Positions 1 to 8,784 of a stretch of 53,367 nt of DNA are shown here, one piece after another. Both the position numbers and the translations under genes were made by a program. The stretch covers positions 160,943-214,309 of the forward strand of contig DFLF01000009.1 in the NCBI GenBank assembly GCA_002373675.1, written 5' to 3'. The notes beneath the pieces were generated by a model. The model saw only the letters and a list, made by a program, of their open reading frames with translations. It did no database searches and was not told where the DNA came from. Each line of letters starts with the position of its first letter. The first letter of the stretch is position 1. Origin of the DNA: Pseudobutyrivibrio sp. UBA3626 (GTDB taxonomy: Bacteria > Bacillota > Clostridia > Lachnospirales > Lachnospiraceae).

Positions 1-299
1 ATTAGCTTTTTGTAGCTCTTATGGGGTGCTATGTCCTCTCGCCGGCTAATATTTTATGAGTTTTAAGGACTCTTGTTAGCTATATCAGGCTTTTCAGCTA
101 ATCTATACGCCCCGCCGGCTAATATTGCGCGTGATTTAGACTAATTATTAGCTTTTTGTAGCTCTTATGGGATGCTATGTCCTCTCGCCGGCTAACATTT
201 TATGGGATTCTAGGACTCTTGTTAGCTATATCAGGCTTTTCAGCTAATCTATACGCCCCGCCGGCTAACATTTTACGGGATTCTACGACTCTTGTTAGC
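1..299. repeat. 73-bp-period GGCTAA hairpin array (array 1, cut by the window edge)
   Basis: Four complete units start at 44, 117, 190 and 263, exactly 73 bp apart, and the 3' half of a fifth ends at position 7. Each unit is a ~37-nt inverted repeat (GGCTAAYA ... TRTTAGC) and a ~36-nt linker ending CGCC. The pairing is kept by compensatory change: the arm is GCTAATA with TATTAGC in the unit at 117, and GCTAACA with TGTTAGC in those at 190 and 263. Two linker types alternate, one containing TTATGG and one containing ATCAG. The array stops 13 bp before the stop codon of the P-type ATPase and continues beyond the left edge. It has no T-tract, so it is not a simple terminator. Confidence 0.9.
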
Positions 300-312
300 T
301 ATAAGCTAATTC

Positions 313-2310
313 TCATCTCTTAACTCGAAGGCACCTTATTGCATTAAGCACTGCAATTATCATGACTCCAACATCCGCAAATATTGCCATCCACATAGAA
401 GCAATACCTATTGCTCCAAGTATCATAACCAAGACTTTGATTCCAATAGAAAAATAAATATTCTCATATACCACTTTCATACATTTCTTAGCAATTCTTA
501 TAGCAAGAGATACTTTCGTTGGATTGTCGTCCATGAGCACAACATCGCTAGCTTCAATAGCAGCATCCGAACCCAGCGCTCCCATAGCAATTCCCACATC
601 TGCTCGCATAATAACAGGTGCATCATTGATTCCATCGCCTACAAACGCCACCTTGGCGCCGCCGTTAATTTCATCTTCAACAGCCTTTACCTTATCCTGA
701 GGAAGAAGCCTTGCCCTAACCTTACTTAGTCCAATCTTCTTGGCAATATCGTTTGCCACATCATCATTATCACCTGTGAGAATACCCGTATCCTTAACAC
801 CGCATTGATACAGAGCAGCAATCGCTTCACGGCTCTCCTCCTTAATCTCATCACTAATAACAATATATCCTGCAAATCGTCTATCAACGCTCACATAGAC
901 TATAGTTCCTATCTCTTTTGCCTTCATAATATTTTCGTCAAAATTATCGCATTTATTTTTCATTAGAAGCATATTGCCAACAGCAACTTCTTTTCCTTGA
1001 ATTAATGCCATAATACCCTGACCACCTACTTGCAAAACATTATCCGGCTTAACGAGTTCTCTTGATAGTTCATTGGTATTTCCCATTGTATTCTTGCTAT
1101 CTATAAAGGAACCATCTTCTCCTTTATATGCGCTAATAAGACTTAAACCAATTGGGTGATTAGTATAATACTCTGCCGAAGCCGCGTATTTTACAAGTTC
1201 ATAATCAGATATGGATACACTTTCAATCTCCCCACTAGTTATAATCTCATCCTCTTTAAGCAAAGAAATAACTTTAGTAACGGAGAAATTACCCTTAGTA
1301 AGCGTTCCTGTCTTGTCAAAGAATACTGTATCCACCTTGCTAAGCTCTTCAAGATAATTAGACCCCTTAATCATCACACCTTTAGAACTTGCTCCACCAA
1401 TACCGGCAAAGAAACTAAGAGGTATTGATATTACAAGTGCACAAGGACAGCTTATTACAAGAAATGTCAATGCCCGATATATCCATGTAGGAAATGTATA
1501 TCCTTCGCCAAGAATCAGCCCACTAATTAGAGGTGGAATTATTGCAAGTACCAAAGCAAGTGCACACACAATAGGAGTATAATATCTTGCGAACTTGGAA
1601 ATAAAATTCTCAGAATGAGACTTATTGGAACTTGCTGATTCCACAAGTTCCATAATCTTAGATGCTGTAGAATCACCAAACTCCGCAGTGGTCTTAACTC
1701 TTATAACAGAAGTCATATTAATAGTACCACTAAGAACACTATCTCCTACTGTCACATCTACAGGCTTACTCTCACCTGTAAGAGCCGCACTGTCGAGTAC
1801 ACTTGAACCTTCTACAATCTCACCGTCAATTGGAATTTTATCTCCCGGCTTAACCTCAATAATTGACCCAACCTCAACATCGTCAGAATCAACCTCTAGA
1901 ACATCATCGCCGTCAACAAGATATGCAACATCTTCTGTTATATCCATAAGCTCAGATATATTCTTACGGCTCTTACCAATAGCGTAGCTTTCGAATAACT
2001 CTCCCACCTGATAGAAAAGTACAACTGCAACACCTTCAAGACACTCCCCTAATATGAATGCTCCAAGAGACGCCACGCCCATAAGAAAATTCTCATCTAA
2101 GAACTGTCCTTTAGCTATACCTTTGACAGACTTCTTCAATATATCATATGCAATAAGTGCGTAAGGTACCAGATAGATTAGCCGAACCACCCAGGGATTA
2201 AGATAATCCTCCGGTAACACCTTTCCAGATTCAATTACAATATAAAGCCCAATTAATAGAACAGCTGTTACTATTATTCTTATTAGATTGGTCTTTTGTT
2301 TCTTATTCAT
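313..2310 (-). CDS. Heavy-metal-translocating P1B-type ATPase without its own HMA domain
   Basis: This is a membrane pump that exports transition or heavy metal ions (Zn/Cd/Pb/Co type) using ATP. The 665 residues show two N-terminal membrane helices (about 10-27 and 41-57), the actuator motif TGES (178-181), the metal-site motif CPC in SCPCALVIS (288-290), the phosphorylation motif DKTGTLT (from 332), an HP motif (YTNHPIG) and the hinge GDGINDAP. Zn/Cd pumps of this family usually carry one or more N-terminal HMA domains of about 70 residues; here the protein starts almost directly at the membrane part. A separate HMA gene lies upstream, 472 bp away across a large hairpin element. The start is preceded by AAAGGAC. 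The exact metal is not readable, but the upstream operator favours Zn/Cd. Confidence 0.93.
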   Translation of the reverse strand: MNKKQKTNLIRIIVTAVLLIGLYIVIESGKVLPEDYLNPWVVRLIYLVPYALIAYDILKKSVKGIAKGQFLDENFLMGVASLGAFILGECLEGVAVVLFYQVGELFESYAIGKSRKNISELMDITEDVAYLVDGDDVLEVDSDDVEVGSIIEVKPGDKIPIDGEIVEGSSVLDSAALTGESKPVDVTVGDSVLSGTINMTSVIRVKTTAEFGDSTASKIMELVESASSNKSHSENFISKFARYYTPIVCALALVLAIIPPLISGLILGEGYTFPTWIYRALTFLVISCPCALVISIPLSFFAGIGGASSKGVMIKGSNYLEELSKVDTVFFDKTGTLTKGNFSVTKVISLLKEDEIITSGEIESVSISDYELVKYAASAEYYTNHPIGLSLISAYKGEDGSFIDSKNTMGNTNELSRELVKPDNVLQVGGQGIMALIQGKEVAVGNMLLMKNKCDNFDENIMKAKEIGTIVYVSVDRRFAGYIVISDEIKEESREAIAALYQCGVKDTGILTGDNDDVANDIAKKIGLSKVRARLLPQDKVKAVEDEINGGAKVAFVGDGINDAPVIMRADVGIAMGALGSDAAIEASDVVLMDDNPTKVSLAIRIAKKCMKVVYENIYFSIGIKVLVMILGAIGIASMWMAIFADVGVMIIAVLNAIRCLRVKR

Positions 2311-2365
2311 AGTATGTCCTTTCTAAACATTATGTCTGCTTCTTATGTGTAGTGTGATTCTTTGT

Positions 2366-2752
2366 TGGTGCTAAGTATTAGAGATGCATTTATTCTAGTT
2401 ATTTAAGCTAAGATTATTACGATTTTTTATTTCGTTGTACATCTATAACATCAGTTCGAGCTTAGAAGATATAAGTAATTGATTAATCGAGTGAAAATCG
2501 TGCCAAGGACGGCACGATTAGGTGCGAACTGGCTGAGCCAGATTGAGCACCGGTTCACGTCATATGTCGTAAGGAAGCAGCCAGCTTGCGGGAGGATTCC
2601 TTACGATATAAAAACATAACACTTTACATCAATCACTTATATATTCTTAGTGAAGAACTACCGTTATAGATGTATGACGAAAATGAAAAATGTGTAATAA
2701 TCTTAATAAAAACTACAACAATAAATGCATATCTAATACTTAGCACCACACC
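2366..2752 (+). repeat. Long-hairpin element, copy 1 (about 387 bp)
   Basis: The ends are near-perfect inverted repeats of about 84 nt (TGGTGCTAAGTATTAGA ... TCTAATACTTAGCACCA). Inside are a second conserved stem (TAAGTAATTGAT with ATCAATCACTTA), a 9-bp hairpin with loop AAGGAC (2497-2520), a GGTGC/GCACC hairpin (from 2521), and a TCGTAAGGAA/TTCCTTACGA hairpin (2567-2606). The core aligns with elements at 42713 and 47895, but in the opposite orientation relative to their shared consensus. The flanking genes are on the minus strand. No protein is predicted in this 472-bp gap. Confidence 0.85.
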
Positions 2753-2782
2753 TAAATCACTTCATAAAAGCACTACATATGA

Positions 2783-3001
2783 TTACAAGTAAATCTCACA
2801 ATCATCTTCTACCTTCTTGCAGGCGGTAAGGACGGATTGCATTACGCTGTCAACATCAGCGCCCTCTTCAAATTCTACCTTCATCTTAAGCGCCATATAG
2901 TTAACAACACAGTCCTTGACACCTTCAGTCTTTTTTGCTGCCTCTTCCATCTTGTTAGCACAGTTAGCACAATCCACTTCAATCTTATAAGTCTTCTTCA
3001 T
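2783..3001 (-). CDS. Stand-alone HMA (heavy-metal-associated) domain protein
   Basis: This 72-residue cytosolic protein consists only of an HMA ferredoxin-like fold. The metal-binding motif is CANC, within DCANCANKMEEA (about residues 11-22). It would bind a soft metal ion and pass it to a partner, most likely the P-type ATPase encoded next, which lacks its own HMA domain. The start is preceded by GGAGG 8 nt away and by a promoter with a CzrA/SmtB-like operator. The last 15 residues carry a further Cys pair (one in LTACKKVEDDCEIYL at each end of the acidic tail), which could add ligands. Family assignment is firm; the pairing with the pump is inference from neighbourhood. Confidence 0.92.
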   Translation of the reverse strand: MKKTYKIEVDCANCANKMEEAAKKTEGVKDCVVNYMALKMKVEFEEGADVDSVMQSVLTACKKVEDDCEIYL

Positions 3002-3032
3002 TATATATTACCTCCAATTAATACACACATTT

Positions 3033-3054
3033 CATATGAATAATTGTTCATATG
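3033..3054. promoter_or_regulatory. ArsR/SmtB (CzrA-like) operator
   Basis: The palindrome CATATGAATAATTGTTCATATG contains the core TGAATA-AT-TGTTCA. This fits the 12-2-12 operator type (TGAACA-N2-TGTTCA) of metal-sensing ArsR/SmtB repressors such as CzrA and CadC. It lies just downstream of the -10 box, where a repressor would block transcription of the HMA/ATPase genes. No ArsR gene is visible in the window, so the repressor would have to be encoded elsewhere. Confidence 0.75.
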
Positions 3055-3062
3055 TTGTATTA

Positions 3063-3090
3063 ATAATATCATATACAGAATTAATGTCAA
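3063..3090 (-). promoter_or_regulatory. Promoter of the HMA/P-type ATPase genes
   Basis: On the minus strand TTGACA (3085-3090) is followed after 16 bp by TATTAT (3063-3068), directly upstream of the palindromic operator. Confidence 0.7.
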
Positions 3091-3107
3091 TAACCATTAT
3101 ATCAATA

Positions 3108-3146
3108 TACGAAAAAAGGCGTTGTGGCAATATGCCACAACGCCTT
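3108..3146 (-). terminator. Rho-independent terminator of the symporter gene
   Basis: A perfect 13-bp stem (AAGGCGTTGTGGC ... GCCACAACGCCTT) with a 5-nt loop is followed on the minus strand by a run of Ts. It ends the glycoside operon 24 bp after the symporter stop codon. Confidence 0.93.
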
Positions 3147-3170
3147 ATAATAAACTTATTTAGAAACTAA

Positions 3171-4616
3171 TTATGCTTCTGCAGACTTATTACCTTCAGC
3201 AGCATGACGCGCATCTAATTCAGAAGTAATCTCATCAAGTTTCTCATCTGTAAGCTTGTACTTAGCCTTGAATACGATAAGACCAATTATAAGGATTACA
3301 ATTGGAATAATTGTCATACACATTCTAAGTCCCATACATGAAGCATCTGATGCTCTCTGATATACAACATCAGCTGTATCTGCACCTTCTGCATCCTGAG
3401 TAATATTGAAGATTGAAAGTACAAGTGATGCAACGAAAGCAGCAACACCTGAAGCTAACTTAACAACGAATGTCTGCATAGAGAAGATAACTGACTCATC
3501 TCTTCTGTTATTCTTAAGCTCACCGTAATCACAGGTGTTAGCCAAGAATACCGTGACAACTACGTTAAGCATACCAATAGCAGACATAATTAGGAATGCA
3601 GGGATAAGAAGTAGATATACATTATCCATTCCTGTAAATGCAAGTCCAAGAAGAACTACATATCCTGCCATAGCCATAAAGAAACTTACATAGAATATCT
3701 TCATTGTATTCATGAACTTTCTAAGCAATGGGAAGAATATCATCATAGCAAGTATCTGGAATCCACCACCTGCAATATTGAAGATTGTGTAGTTTGCCTC
3801 CCATTGAGCTGGGCTAAAATCATACTTAAAGAAGTAAATTACAAGGTTAGATGTAATATATAAAGCAATGTTGATACATACGATAGATACAACAATTGTC
3901 ATAGCTTGATCATTCTTAAATAGTGCCTTGAACATCTCGCCTACTGTAGCAGTCTGCATATCTACATTAGACTTTTCTTTAACAACTGCACATGTAATAA
4001 TAATAAAGATTATGAATAATGCTGCTACTACAATTGCAAATCTCTGATAACCAAGCACTTCGTAATTTGCAGAGCCATCATTGAATAAGTTACCAAGGAA
4101 CTTAACAGCCATAACAGTTACTACTGAGATAAGAGCAGAACCAACACCAGCACAAGATCTTGCAAGTGCTGAAAGACCTTCTCTCTCTTTACCAGCTTTT
4201 GTAAAAGCAGGAATCATTGACCAATAAGGGATATCCATCATTGTATATGTAACACCCCAAAGGATATATGTTACAGCAGCATATGCTACCAAACCACCAG
4301 CTGAAAGATCAGGCGGGCACGAGAACATAATCACAAGTAATACTGAGTTAGTAATTGTACCAATTAATAACCAAGGTCTGAATTTACCCCACTTAGTCTT
4401 TGTCTTAGCTACAATAATACCCATGATAGGATCATTGAAAGCATCAAAGATACGAGCTGCTAGAAGGATAATTCCCATTGCAACGGCACTTACACCGATT
4501 ACATCTTGGAAATAATATAATACATATGATGCAGAGAACATATACATCATATCCTTACCAACAGCACCAATACCATAGGCGAACTTTTCTCCACCAGTAA
4601 GTTTTTTAGTTTCCAT
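3171..4616 (-). CDS. GPH-family glycoside:cation symporter
   Basis: This inner-membrane sugar importer belongs to the glycoside-pentoside-hexuronide (MelB/UidB-like) group of the major facilitator superfamily. The 481 residues form about 12 hydrophobic helices. The N-terminal region reads GEKFAYGIGAVGKDMMYM, and family signatures include ARIFDAFNDPIMG and DIPYWSMIPAFTK. It probably uses Na+ or H+ to take up the glycoside cleaved by the GH2 enzyme encoded two genes upstream. The start has GGAG upstream, and the gene has a promoter of its own besides the operon promoter. Substrate is unknown; the GH2 partner looks more like a beta-galactosidase than a glucuronidase. Confidence 0.93.
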   Translation of the reverse strand: METKKLTGGEKFAYGIGAVGKDMMYMFSASYVLYYFQDVIGVSAVAMGIILLAARIFDAFNDPIMGIIVAKTKTKWGKFRPWLLIGTITNSVLLVIMFSCPPDLSAGGLVAYAAVTYILWGVTYTMMDIPYWSMIPAFTKAGKEREGLSALARSCAGVGSALISVVTVMAVKFLGNLFNDGSANYEVLGYQRFAIVVAALFIIFIIITCAVVKEKSNVDMQTATVGEMFKALFKNDQAMTIVVSIVCINIALYITSNLVIYFFKYDFSPAQWEANYTIFNIAGGGFQILAMMIFFPLLRKFMNTMKIFYVSFFMAMAGYVVLLGLAFTGMDNVYLLLIPAFLIMSAIGMLNVVVTVFLANTCDYGELKNNRRDESVIFSMQTFVVKLASGVAAFVASLVLSIFNITQDAEGADTADVVYQRASDASCMGLRMCMTIIPIVILIIGLIVFKAKYKLTDEKLDEITSELDARHAAEGNKSAEA

Positions 4617-4680
4617 AAGTTTTCTCCATTTCTTATTTAATATAATATCGACTTAATACAAGTCATTACATCCACTTATC

Positions 4681-4749
4681 ATTATACACGAAACTCTTTT
4701 TGTTACAACAGTTTCCAGTATTTTTGGGGTTGTACACAAATTGTACACA
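4681..4749 (-). promoter_or_regulatory. Internal promoter of the symporter gene with tandem upstream motif
   Basis: On the minus strand TTGTAA (4703-4708) is followed after 16 bp by TATAAT (4681-4686). Just upstream, TGTGTACAA occurs twice (4741-4749 and 4730-4738), 11 bp apart, which is one helical turn and suggests a regulator binding cooperatively on one face. An inverted repeat (ATACACGAAA ... TTTTCGTGTAT) encloses the region. Confidence 0.6.
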
Positions 4750-4776
4750 TAGTTTTCGTGTATTTTTCACAATGAA

Positions 4777-6273
4777 TTATTTATTCTTAAGCCCCATTGC
4801 AATCTCAACAACTTTGTAAGCTCCATCATACAAGCCTACTTTCTTGTTTTCTTTAATAGATTCACACATTTCACCAAGAAGATGATCATCCTTCTGGAAC
4901 ATATCAACCATCTGTAGGATATGTGGAACATCACGACACTCAAGTGTTCCATCTCCTACTTCTGCTGAGTGAATAGCACCCCACATCTCATGCTTACCAA
5001 CTCTTCTAATAAACAACTTAGGAATTGGGTAAAATGCTAATTCAGAAGGTTTTGTTACAAGAACATCACAGCTTCTCATAAGAAGGTTCGTAGCATAAAC
5101 AGCTTCAAATATATTCTTGTGCCAGAATACATGAACACCTGATACTTCAGTACTTGGATCTAATGCACTCTCACAGAACTTCTCTGTCTCAGACCAGTTA
5201 TCCATATGCTCTGTTGCAACATCAGCGATTCCCGGAATCTCATTTTTCATCCAATCCCATACTTCATTGTAATCACCGATGTTAAGATATATCACAGCCT
5301 TTCCTGCTTTAATCTCTGGCATCAAATGTTTGATAATAGGTGCGAATAATTCTCTCTGTGCACCTGCTCCACCGATTGTAAGCAAGTATCTTGTAGCTTT
5401 ACCATTTGCCTTACGAGCCATTCTTGCATCACAATCAGCTTCAATATTAGATACAAGCTCATGATCAATATAATGACCTGTATATACAAGAAAATCATTA
5501 GGCATTGGATTACAAACCTTTTCCTTCTGCATTCCATTACAGATTCTATATCCCATGTAAGCATTCTTACATTGAATAGCATGAACTGCTCCTTCTGAGA
5601 AATGCAATGCCATAGGCCAGTTGTCTGGAATAGCATTAACGACATACTTCATACCTGCACTTACTGCTGCCTGTGCCGGCCAAGCATGTGTGCCAATTAC
5701 AGGAATATCCTTTGGAACATTTTCATACACTTGCGCCATAATCTCGGCATTCTTAAGATCGTTACAGTTATATGATAACTGTCTGAATGTCTCATAGTTA
5801 ACAGGCTCCCATACTAATTTGTTAAATATAGGATTCTTAGACCAACGAGATCCTAGAGAATATAATCTGTTAGACTCTGCAATAATCTTGGTACAAGGTG
5901 TCTCATTATATGAGTTTAAGTCCATCCAATATGGCTTGTATCCAAGTGCCTTAGCGCAACTTGCCATAGCCATTGAGATTCTGTAGTGACCGAATCCCAT
6001 ACGGATATTTCCAACGATAACACCCTTCTCTGTATCGAACTCTGTTGTTGTAGGAGCTTCAGGATTAAAATGATTATTAGTCTCAAGCTCACCTACTAAG
6101 ATATTATCTACATTCAAAGAATCTCCAATATAAGGATTCTTCTGAATGACTGTAGGATATGACTTATTCTCGTCATAATTCCATTTCTTAGCATTCTTTC
6201 TCTTACCTTTGCACGCCTTTCTGTATACGCTGTCAGGCATTACATTTCCAAATATAACTTTTGCTCTGTCCAT
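4777..6273 (-). CDS. GT-B-like protein (MurG/diacylglycerol-glycosyltransferase-like fold)
   Basis: I do not recognise a characterised family for this 498-residue soluble protein. Its layout resembles two-domain GT-B glycosyltransferases of the MurG/MGDG-synthase type. A GNIRMGFGHYRISMA stretch (about 93-107) matches the Gly-rich GxGHxR loop of the N-terminal domain. TIGGAGAQREL (about 300) starts the C-terminal nucleotide-sugar domain, and the later CDVLVTKPSELAFYPIPKLF resembles the acceptor/donor-site loop. It sits between the GH2 and symporter genes in one operon, so it may act on the sugar they supply. No membrane helix is visible. A clear SD (AAGGGG) supports the start. A glycosyltransferase role is inference. 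Confidence 0.6.
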   Translation of the reverse strand: MDRAKVIFGNVMPDSVYRKACKGKRKNAKKWNYDENKSYPTVIQKNPYIGDSLNVDNILVGELETNNHFNPEAPTTTEFDTEKGVIVGNIRMGFGHYRISMAMASCAKALGYKPYWMDLNSYNETPCTKIIAESNRLYSLGSRWSKNPIFNKLVWEPVNYETFRQLSYNCNDLKNAEIMAQVYENVPKDIPVIGTHAWPAQAAVSAGMKYVVNAIPDNWPMALHFSEGAVHAIQCKNAYMGYRICNGMQKEKVCNPMPNDFLVYTGHYIDHELVSNIEADCDARMARKANGKATRYLLTIGGAGAQRELFAPIIKHLMPEIKAGKAVIYLNIGDYNEVWDWMKNEIPGIADVATEHMDNWSETEKFCESALDPSTEVSGVHVFWHKNIFEAVYATNLLMRSCDVLVTKPSELAFYPIPKLFIRRVGKHEMWGAIHSAEVGDGTLECRDVPHILQMVDMFQKDDHLLGEMCESIKENKKVGLYDGAYKVVEIAMGLKNK

Positions 6274-6335
6274 ATCAAATCCCCTTTACTTATTATTTTG
6301 ATAAATATATGTTATAGATACAGAATCTTATAACC

Positions 6336-8774
6336 TTATTTCTTAACCACCTCAAAGTTAATTGTGACAGGTTCTTTAGTATTGTTTGCCTTAAGAGTAA
6401 CTTTAGCCTTGCCTCCCTCACCCTTAGTCTTAACATATAGTCCACACATTCCTCCACGAAGTGGAATGATTTCAGGTCCGATTAATTCGATTGGGCCTTC
6501 AACAAGTGCAACGACTGATTCCTGGAAGAAAGGAACCAGATTACCATATTGGTCTACAGCCTTAATTCTTACTGCTGCAACATCATATGTTATATCTTCC
6601 ACCAGCAAATCACTAGATACCTTAGTCTCTAGGCTAACCTCTTTAACTGTGCCAACAACCTGCGTCTTAACAAGCTTTCCATTCTTATATCCTTCAAGCT
6701 TGTATTCAGCAGACTCTCCACCCCAGTCACCTACATATCTCTGGAATAATGGAATTGCTTCAGATGGATCCATATGATACTTAAAGACAAGCGGTGCAGC
6801 CATCTTGGCAAATTTGAAATTAATCAAATCTTCCCATCCATTTAATGCAGCATAATCCAGCACTTTCATAACTGCCATTGCCTGATCTTTAGAATAGTTT
6901 TCTCCCTTAATTATATCTTCGAGAACAACGAAAGCATCCATAAGTATCGGTCCATGCTTTAGATTAGTATATTCTGAATCACTAGACTTATACTCTTTGA
7001 GCAATTTACCATTTTTGTACATCTTGACAGAATCCATATTACTCAAGATGTATGTTCTTCCTCTATTACAAGCAGGATGCTCACCTACGTCCATTGTGGA
7101 TGCAAGTTCTAATACATCAATATCATCTGACTCTGAAGCATATACAGAAGCCGCCATTTTGAGATTACGGAACATATCGCATACGCCATGATAGCAAATT
7201 CTATCGCCTGAGCCGAAATCCTTATGAGTATTGTAGTCGAACATACACCATCCAATTGAACCTGCAAGCCCCGGTTCTCCATATGTATCGTTCATTACTC
7301 TCGCATGGCGAAGCATATGATCTCTTCTATGCTCTTCAGTATCATAATTCTTAGTCGGGAACATATGTCCATTATATTCAGTCACAAGATAAGGCATATC
7401 AGGCTTATCCTTTGGAACAACATCTTTCTTCTTATGACATCCCACATTAGCACCACTATGAATGAAATCATTATATGCATATACATCTTCAAAAGTCTGC
7501 ATCTTCTCGCCTGCTTTTGTACCGCCAGTAGGCCTTGTTGGATCATAGTGATGTGCTATTTTATTAGTTCTCTTATAGAATTCTTCATCATCCTGCGATT
7601 CATTAATACGAACACCCCAAAGGATAATTGATGGATGATTTCTGAATTCTTTAATCATCTCTTTTACATTTTTACAAGCAATATGTTTCCAATCGTCATC
7701 ACCTATATGTTGCCATCCCGGAAACTCTGTTACAACAAGAAGTCCTAATTTGTCACACTCATTCATAAAATACTTAGATTGAGAATAATGAGAAGTTCTT
7801 ACTGTATTAACACCAAGTTCATTCTTAAGAATCTTCGCATCTTCTCTCTGCATTGACTCAGGCATTGCATATCCAACATAAGGATAACTCTGATGGCGAT
7901 TAAGTCCTCTTATAATAAGTCTTCTTCCATTAAGGAAGAATCCTTCTGATTTAAATGCAATTTCTCTAAATCCAATTGTCTCTTCATTAGTATCAACAAC
8001 ATTTCCATTATATACGAGTTCTGTCTTAACAGTGTACAATGTAGGGCTCTCAACATCCCATAACTTCACTTCAGAGAGAGGAACTGTAGTCTCTAGTTGT
8101 GAATCAAGAGGAAGTTCTAATATAGGCTTATCATTCAGATACTGTCTTACCACAACTTCATTCTTCTTAATTGCATCCTTTGCCTCTTCTGACACTTTAT
8201 ATTCTGTCTTAAGGGTTCCAGCTACAGTTAGTTTCTCAATCTCTCTCCTGCTCTTCTTACTAGTATTAGGAGCAAGTGGAGATGGTTGATAGAAGCAACT
8301 TATAATATGAACTGGTTCCTTAACTTCAAGATACACATCTCTATATATTCCACCATATGTCATGTAATCAATAACATATCCAAATGGTGGCTGATTAATA
8401 TTCTCGTTAGAATTACATTTTACAGTAACCAGATTATCTCCTTCTGACAAGAGATTAGTTACATCTATTGAAAATGCGTTATAACCATTCTTGTGACACT
8501 TCTTATGCTCACCGTTGATATACACATCAGCCTGATGACCAACAGCTTCGAAGACAAGATACAAATCTTTTCCTGCCCAGGCTTTATCATACTTGATATT
8601 CTTCTGATAACAGCTAATCATTTGATAGTCATGCTCATCAAAGTAATTAAAAGAAGTTTCTTTCACTGTATGAGGAACATTTACTACTTCTCCATCTGTT
8701 ATTGCAGATGCTATATATTCCTCTTTAAATGTTTCAGAGAAAAGCCATTTTTTATCCAAATAAATTCTACTCAT
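6336..8774 (-). CDS. Glycoside hydrolase family 2 (beta-galactosidase-like)
   Basis: This 812-residue enzyme has no signal peptide, so it should hydrolyse an imported beta-glycoside in the cytoplasm. The order is: sugar-binding jelly-roll domain, Ig-like domain, then a TIM barrel. Catalytic motifs are NHPSIILWGVRINESQ, with the acid/base Glu in NES, and YLVTEYNGH, with the nucleophile Glu. WCMFDYNTHKDFGSGDRICY is typical of galactosidase-like members, and I see no NxKG motif of beta-glucuronidases. A longer frame to 8807 exists, but the ATG at 8774 follows AGGGGTG and avoids overlap with the upstream tetR gene, so I chose it. It lies 10 bp after tetR, in one operon. Substrate remains a guess. 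Confidence 0.92.
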   Translation of the reverse strand: MSRIYLDKKWLFSETFKEEYIASAITDGEVVNVPHTVKETSFNYFDEHDYQMISCYQKNIKYDKAWAGKDLYLVFEAVGHQADVYINGEHKKCHKNGYNAFSIDVTNLLSEGDNLVTVKCNSNENINQPPFGYVIDYMTYGGIYRDVYLEVKEPVHIISCFYQPSPLAPNTSKKSRREIEKLTVAGTLKTEYKVSEEAKDAIKKNEVVVRQYLNDKPILELPLDSQLETTVPLSEVKLWDVESPTLYTVKTELVYNGNVVDTNEETIGFREIAFKSEGFFLNGRRLIIRGLNRHQSYPYVGYAMPESMQREDAKILKNELGVNTVRTSHYSQSKYFMNECDKLGLLVVTEFPGWQHIGDDDWKHIACKNVKEMIKEFRNHPSIILWGVRINESQDDEEFYKRTNKIAHHYDPTRPTGGTKAGEKMQTFEDVYAYNDFIHSGANVGCHKKKDVVPKDKPDMPYLVTEYNGHMFPTKNYDTEEHRRDHMLRHARVMNDTYGEPGLAGSIGWCMFDYNTHKDFGSGDRICYHGVCDMFRNLKMAASVYASESDDIDVLELASTMDVGEHPACNRGRTYILSNMDSVKMYKNGKLLKEYKSSDSEYTNLKHGPILMDAFVVLEDIIKGENYSKDQAMAVMKVLDYAALNGWEDLINFKFAKMAAPLVFKYHMDPSEAIPLFQRYVGDWGGESAEYKLEGYKNGKLVKTQVVGTVKEVSLETKVSSDLLVEDITYDVAAVRIKAVDQYGNLVPFFQESVVALVEGPIELIGPEIIPLRGGMCGLYVKTKGEGGKAKVTLKANNTKEPVTINFEVVKK

Positions 8775-8784
8775 ATTATCACCC

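Noticed and set aside
1625..1987. Plus-strand frame of 120 codons inside the P-type ATPase gene
   Set aside because: Ser/Thr-rich low-complexity product, antisense to a clear conserved gene and with no SD.
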